From Marisa cornuarietis (lineage: Eukaryota > Mollusca > Gastropoda > Architaenioglossa > Ampullariidae): a stretch of 64,000 nt of DNA. Below are positions 58,116 through 64,000 of the stretch, piece after piece (position 1 is the first letter of the stretch; each line of letters opens with the position of its first letter). The translations under genes were made by a program, and so were the position numbers. The notes under the pieces were generated by a model, which saw nothing but the letters and a program-made list of their open reading frames with translations, was not told where the DNA came from and made no database searches. Location: positions 1,054,001 through 1,118,000 of the forward strand of contig SMMW01000622.1 of assembly GCA_004794655.1 (NCBI GenBank). The letters are read 5' to 3'.

Positions 58116-61100
58116 CTTTGACTTCACATTCATCTTGGACATGAGAACAGTATCATGTCAGACTGACCAGATCTACAAGAGTTGTACAGTTTCACATTCC
58201 TTCTTTTGAAAGACATTAATTTATTAACAGGTGAGCAAGCTGGTAAGAAAATGCTGTCAAATTATTATAGGATTATACAGTACAAGTGATTCTTTTTGCG
58301 ACACTCAACAGTTCTCTTCCAGTGGAATCTTCATTCCGTGCATGTCTTTTCAGGATTTATAACGATCTCTGCAGCCCACCTGCTTATTTTAGATATGAGA
58401 AAATTTTGACAGATTTATCTTCAATAAACCTATCAACTTCTGCCAGATGTATGATGCCTTTACTCTTTATACAATAATTTAAAGAAAGATGGACAGAACC
58501 AAAATACATTGCAATGATTTTTTTTCACAATTGTGAATACTATCATGACAGCACAAAACGCAAAGGCTAATATGTTCTTCCTAGTCATCTCTTGCTGCAC
58601 TCTTAATAGGTAATGGGAAACGTTAGTACTTGTGTGTTTACAAACTCTAAAGACTCCTCTTTGCTTTACTTTTCTAGCATGTTTCAACATTCAGCTTCAA
58701 TGTTTTTTATGCATTCATCATAAGCTTCCGAATTCACAGTCTTTTCAGGTGTTGATAGAAAGTTTCTGGTATCGCAGTTGTTGCAATTTGTTTTTCCTTT
58801 TGATTTAAAATTTTTTCCTACAGTTTCTAATGCTTTTGTTTTGATTGTATTGTTATGGATGTTTTGGTTATCTCAAGCTTATGCATCTAGCTTTGTTTTT
58901 ATGATTTTTAGGTTGGGTTTTTTTCCCATTCAGCTTCATTTTATAGCTAGTTTGTCGAATATCATTTCCTAGTCAGTAGTAAAAATTTAGTTAATATTAC
59001 GTAACATTGTAAACCTTGGTGTCGACTATAGTAGACATGATCTAAGTTCACTCTGCACTTTAGCAATAGCAGCCTTTTCTTTAATAGTTACCCAAGGTGC
59101 ATTGTGTTAGCATTTGTTTTGACAGCAAGGATTTGATGCCTTTTGAGCAATGACAGATTGTATAGACCTTTTTTTAATGTCATGTCGTACGTAAATATTA
59201 AAGGAATTAGAAAGTGAAATATCGATTTAGGCTTATAAAATAGACATCAAAATTCTGAATTATTTCTGTACCAAATTTAGGGTTGAAAAATGTTTACTTA
59301 CAATTACTGTTGTTTTTTTTGTATATCACACAAACATCTGTAAGTGAGGCATTTCTGTACTTACAGTTTTGTTGGAATCTAGTACATCTAAGTGCTACTT
59401 GTGCTAAAGCACTTCACTAGGATAGCACTAGGGACCAAAGTAAAATGGTTTTCCTGTCAAATGGATCCACTACAGCCTTAGAGATGTGAAAAAAAGTAAT
59501 AGCACAAGAGTAATAAGTTGCCGGAAAACCCCAAGGCACAAAGTTTTACACTCCAAAATATTTATTTCAGGAGTGTTGCATATTTACATGTTACTTTTCT
59601 CTGTGAGAAGACACACTGATTTTAAGCTTTTCCATAACTTAAAACTTTTTGAAAGAATATGAGAGAGCAAGCATGTACATGCAACTGTGTGTGAGATTGG
59701 GGGTGCATAATGCTCCTTGCAAAATGTAGTAGTCTTGCTTAATGTGGCTGTAATGTGTCTTTCTTAATATCTCCAGATTTCCTTTTAGGAAAGTAGGACA
59801 TTTTTCAAAATGCTTCATCTGTACAAAATTTTGCAAGCTGTTGTGAATGTGGAATCATCTTGTACATTGCCTTGTCTTCATTACATGATCAGAAATCTAA
59901 TTTCACTTGGTCTCCGATACCAAAGTGTTGGGACCTATTTTCAGGGTGATCCTAATGGCACCTGTCAGCTTTCTTTCCAAGCAATACACCAGAAGCATAA
60001 TGCTAGAACTTAGTGTATTACTTCATTTATAATTTTATAGATGCATTTTGTTGACATTAGAGTGAATGCAAATTGATGTTAAAAATACAAACAAGACTTC
60101 TGTGGCAATACCATACAAAAAGTATATATAGATCACAAACAGTTAAGACATTTCTATGCCAGATAAATTACTAAAGGACTTCCACAATAACTGAAATATT
60201 TAACTTGTATGGCTCAAAGATTGCTAATTATTCAGCTTAAAAGTTGTGCAATAGGACGATCATGAGAAAACAATAATGATTGATGCTTCTGAGGCTTGTG
60301 GTCTGATATTTATATTCTAACACTACTTGTTTGGCGGAAAGAGTATGAACAAGATAAGCAAGAGCACATAGTATAAAGCATTGAAAGAGGACCTCATTAC
60401 CTCCTTGGGCATGAATGGCCTGTAACTTAGTAGCTTTGACACTTGTGCCACTTGCAAAAACAGGCTTTCAGTATCCTCTTATTCTGTATGTGAATCTGTT
60501 GGCAGTACTTACGCAGCTTTGAGATTTAAACCCTAATATACCTTCTTATGCTGCTTGTGACTGCTGTGTAGATCTTCCCCATGCAGGTAATTCACTGTAG
60601 TTCTAGCAATGATTAAGACAGTCTTTTTGTATAGTAAGTTCCTCAATCTGTGCATGTTGCTGGGGAGGAGAAAGGAACTAGAAGGTGCAGGATAGGGTTT
60701 CCTATAGTGGTCTTTGCTGACTGGTAATAAGCATGTCTGGCATTGGAAAGTCTATCCATTCTTTCACATTTATACCAACTCTTCATTGGTCAGTGTTCCA
60801 CTGACCTCAAAGCGTTTCCTGCAGGATGGTTTTCGAGTGTTGTGCTAGGGTTCTCAGTGGCCCACCAGGAAGGTGACCATGTTCCATACAGTCATACAGT
60901 GTATTCCAGAAGGAAATTTAAAACAATTTCCTCATTCAGTTTTGAATGCCTGGGTTCATTATGTTCAATACAACTTTATTTATCCACAAGAGCAATTCCA
61001 GATAGTGCTCGTACTAGCAATAATACATATACATGATATACAAGAGATAATGCATACATATACATGTTGAAATAGTTTCTCTCTTTCGTGCATGCGTGCA

Positions 61101-61139
61101 AACACACACACATTCCCAGCAACATTAGATACAGTTGGT
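58116..61139 (+). other. DLG5 3' untranslated region and downstream DNA
   Basis: The first 3 kb after the stop show no further exon or gene. The first good poly(A) signal is AATAAA at 58,423. AT-rich DNA continues to 61.1 kb; the true 3' end cannot be set from sequence, and a long 3' untranslated region is possible. Confidence 0.5.
58423..58428 (+). terminator. Candidate DLG5 poly(A) signal
   Basis: AATAAA about 310 bases after the stop codon. Other AT-rich variants lie further downstream, so usage is uncertain. Confidence 0.45.
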
Positions 61140-61675
61140 GACCTTAGGTCACCTCAGGCTAGTACAAGAATGGCCAATAGAGTTGATCAGGTAAATGGCA
61201 CGTGGAATGAATGAATTGCGGTGATGACTGGTTTTGCATACAGGCATCGTGTAGCTGAGGCCAGACAGCAAGAGTGAAAACTCACATGCCAACACATGAC
61301 CAGAAACAGAGAGGATACGGGATGCCTTCTTCAGGATTTGCTGATGAAAGAGGGCTGCCAGATTCCGGTGATCTTAGAACAGATATTGACAAGGGAGACA
61401 AGACTATTCCTGTTCCCTACGGAGAGGTTGTGGAACCAAGAGAAGAAAGAAAAAGGGATGAGACTTTCAATGAAGGACTGATGGAACTGAGTGAGAATGA
61501 CAGAGCTGACAGAGAAAGATTTGAGTTTCCATAGGAGGTACAGGCGTTGTTGGCTCTTAAGAGGATCATGTCAGTGTTGATGACCCATGTAATTTTGTTA
61601 TTAAAGATGGCACCTAAATATTTGTAAGAGTCAACTACCTCGATGGCATCATCATGGATCATGGCAGCCACTAAT
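61140..61675 (-). mobile_element. LINE 3' fragment (Rex/CR1-like), minus strand
   Basis: On the minus strand from 61,660 it reads 'DAIEVVDSYKYLGAIFNNKI' and 'TW', a reverse transcriptase block, then, after a shift, 'FHQSFIESLIPFSFFSWFHN' and 'NLSVGNRNSLVSLVNICSKI', which are typical C-terminal stretches of fish and invertebrate LINEs. A plus-strand open frame across it (61,274-61,534) is a shadow. Internal RT sequence is deleted between the two blocks. Confidence 0.65.
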
Positions 61676-61679
61676 GTCC

Positions 61680-62000
61680 CTTACAATAATTGGTAGCAAA
61701 GATGGCGGTGCCAAATCCTGTTCAGCATGCCATTGCTGCTTTGTTTTGGGGAAAATTTCTCTTTCTTGTCGTAGGGTCACAATTGAAGATCTGTTCAGCT
61801 GTTTATGGGAATCTGGAGGCAGTTGAGGACTACTCGGCACCACTGTACCTGGGTGGCTAATGAGGCTGAAAGTCCTAAAGTTTAGACTATCTTGAGTGGG
61901 TAATGAGACTGATGGTTCTGTAGTTCCATTGTTCTGGCACGGCCTTCGATTTCCTTTCAACTTTCTGTGTGACATACAGTTCATAGCATCGTCTTTTCAT
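61680..62000 (-). mobile_element. Scrambled RTE-like LINE fragment, minus strand
   Basis: On the minus strand 'agaacaatggaactacagaaccatcagtctcatt' and 'gaacagatcttcaattgtga' echo 'cagaactacagaacaataagccttat' and 'gagcagatcttcaactgtcg' of the 9.1 kb copy, in the same order, with the intervening part altered. A short, old relic. Confidence 0.45.
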
Positions 62001-62279
62001 TCTGGCTGTAGTTTTGTAGGCAAGTGTACTCAGTTAATTCACTGTTTTTTCTGTAATTCTGTTCCCATCATGTATCACCCCCAACTTTCACTAAACCTTA
62101 AAATATATCACTCTGTTAATTTTTGTTCCATCTTCAGTATTCAGAAACCAATGTTTGGCCTTATGTGTTATTTGTGGGATCTAGTCCATTCTTGGGTTTT
62201 GCTCTCTTTTGGGAGTACTTGCTAGAGAGAAGAAGTGCATAGAAAACATGAATGATTGGAGGTAAACATGAACTTTTAT

Positions 62280-64000
62280 GTGCGTGCCGATGCAACTCTT
62301 TATTTTGAGGGTGGAGGGTGTAATACTACCACAGTTCCAGTTCAGTGAATGTTCAGCTGTGCTCCAAACTGGTCTGAAGCCAGCCTGCTTTTCTGCTAGT
62401 GGTTCCTCACTGGCAGTGTTGAGACTATTCTGGATTACTTTTAGCATCATATTACTTAGGTAGACTATGGTTCTATAGTTTTGGCAGTGTTTACTGTGTC
62501 CTTTCTTTGGAAGGAGTATGACTAGCAATTACATCCATTCTTTGTGTTCCCATATTCTTTGGCACAGAGCAGTCGACTTGTTTCCTCCACACCCTGCTCA
62601 ACCAGCTCAGGTGGGATGTCCATGCCAGGTGACTTCTCTCCCTTCAGATGGTGTACCGCTCTCTTGGTCTCTTCCTATAGGACTAGGGGGTCATCAGGCT
62701 TGTTGGTTCTCATCTTGTTGTTTTGGGGGATCTTAGCTGATCATTGTAGATGTTTTTGATGTCGCCTTTCTCTATAGTCTGGTATTGGACATCCAGTTCT
62801 TCTTACCTGCCTTCATCTCCTTCCTGATGTTGCTTTGGACTGAAAGCTGCTTCAGAATTGCTTTTTTTTCCTTAAATGCCATCCTTTGTTCACAGACCTA
62901 GGATATCATTTTTGACCCAAGGTTTTTCTTATTCATCACTCTAGCACTTCTTGGGCTATTATTAAAAAAAACACCTCTTTGACGTTTTCTGAGAGGGTGT
63001 CTTCATCACAGTCCTTTATGTTTAGGGTGGCAAATTTACCTCCAACTTGGGCCTTGAAAATTTCTGCAACCTTGGGTCTTGCAGCTTCTCCAAATCAAAC
63101 TTAATTTGGAGGGTTAATTGAGTGAGATTTTTCACCTTCAGGCTCAAGACAAAGTTATAGTCACTGTCTATATCATCACCTGGGTGTAATCTTTTTGCCT
63201 TGTTGATGCTGGATTTGAAAAGCCCTGGCTATGGACCAATTCCTCAGCCATCAAGTGACAAATTGCCATCCTGGTTTCTTTGTGAGGGTTGGAGTGTTGG
63301 CTGAGTCTTAGCCCCTGCCATTGATTTCACCAAGCCAAATTTACCTACTGTTCTTGCCTATTGCTGGTAGATGTCTGGGCTGATTTTGGTGTTCCAGAGT
63401 AGAATGTCCTTTCTCATTGCTGCCTTTATGTCCCTTTCCAGCTGTTTTTAAAACTCTTCCACTTAACTCTCTTCCTGCGTGGGAGTTGAGTGTAAACACG
63501 AACATTGTGAGGCCTGGCAGAGATGCAAATAGAAATCAGCCTGTCGGAAATGGATGTACAGCTGATGACAACTTCAACCACTTCTTTACATGCAGACATC
63601 CACACCATGCTTGATTTGGTTTTCTCCCCACTGTTGCAGAGTCTGTGGCCATTGTCAGTTGCTTTCTCCCCAAAGCCTGGCCATCTCACCTCCACCAGTC
63701 CTACAACGTACAACTGGTACTGTTCTAGCTCATGGGTGAGTTCTTCCACTTTGCCACACTTGTGTAATGTGTGGACATCTAATGTACAAATGGATGTTTC
63801 TTCTCTCAGTTTTATAGGCAGTGGGCTGCAATAGCACACTTTTCGCTGTCCAATCTTTGCCCCACTTTTCACTACCAGTAGGGTATGCAGTTTTTGTCTT
63901 GACCAATCTGGCATGAAGTTACGATCAAAAAGACCTTTCAGAAAACTATTGTCTGCAGACTTTCATAGATCCAGTGTGGTACTGTCTGCTCATGTACATT
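62280..64000 (-). mobile_element. RTE-like LINE, 5' two-thirds, minus strand, decayed
   Basis: Runs off the right edge. On the minus strand 63,914-63,420 encodes the endonuclease start: 'LDVHTLHKCGKVEELTHELE' and 'YVVGLVEVRWPGFGEK', then a degraded middle. At 62,680-62,600 a 'KSPGMD'-like block precedes the RT, and 62,520-62,350 reads 'PKKGHSKHCQNYRTI', 'MMLKVIQNSL' and 'EKQAGFRPVWSTAEH'. The order agrees with the 9.1 kb copy, of which this supplies the missing endonuclease half. Many stops and deletions. Confidence 0.78.

Noticed and set aside
61274..61534. 86-codon plus-strand open frame rich in Asp, Glu and Arg
   Set aside because: Antisense of a LINE C-terminal region that reads correctly on the minus strand.
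1..64000. A defence, toxin or biosynthetic gene system
   Set aside because: Searched for by eye on both strands; all sustained coding signal belongs to MAD1L1, DLG5 or transposons.

Overview
This is a 64 kb piece of animal nuclear DNA. It is AT-rich and intron-dense, with GT-AG introns of about 0.1 to 5.6 kb, tRNA-derived SINEs, several clades of non-LTR retrotransposon and decayed DNA transposons. Protein divergence from vertebrate orthologues and the repeat mix suggest an invertebrate, most likely a lophotrochozoan and perhaps a gastropod mollusc. That assignment is an inference. Nothing bacterial is present: no operons, no CRISPR.

Two genes lie head to head. On the minus strand, 11,095 down to 2,422 carries the first six recognisable coding exons of the spindle-checkpoint coiled-coil protein MAD1 (MAD1L1). 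The gene runs off the left edge. On the plus strand, 13,472 to 58,115 carries what looks like the complete coding region of DLG5, a large MAGUK scaffold. I assembled it from 31 exons. Every junction phase agrees and the total is 6,420 coding bases (2,139 codons plus stop). Domain order is N-terminal CARD-like helical region, Takusan-like segment, long coiled coil, PDZ1-PDZ2, a long Ser/Pro/His-rich linker (mainly one 1,286 bp exon), PDZ3, PDZ4, SH3, a basic hook and a non-catalytic guanylate-kinase domain ending in a conserved C-terminus. A 2.4 kb intergenic region between the two start codons should hold both promoters.

The introns are full of transposon history. MAD1 intron 1 holds two copies of one RTE/BovB-like LINE family. 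One is a 5'-truncated insertion with an unbroken 559-codon reading frame, a 10 bp target-site duplication and a (GACT)n tail. DLG5 introns hold a 487 bp MITE with a 9 bp duplication, a fold-back element, a decayed hAT transposon between two copies of duplicated host sequence, an L1/Tx1-like LINE split by a 264 bp Harbinger-like MITE, and a nested cluster (CR1/L2-like LINE, RTE-like insertion, simple-repeat element, Tigger/pogo relic) at 48.7 to 52.5 kb. From about 61.1 kb to the right edge, downstream of DLG5, the sequence is again LINE debris on the minus strand.

I found no previously undescribed gene system. The points most worth following are the CARD-like start of this DLG5 (making it architecturally like the CARMA proteins), a 39 bp micro-exon in the SH3-GK hook, the head-to-head MAD1/DLG5 arrangement, a CpG-rich island inside DLG5 intron 2, and two insertion events readable to the base.
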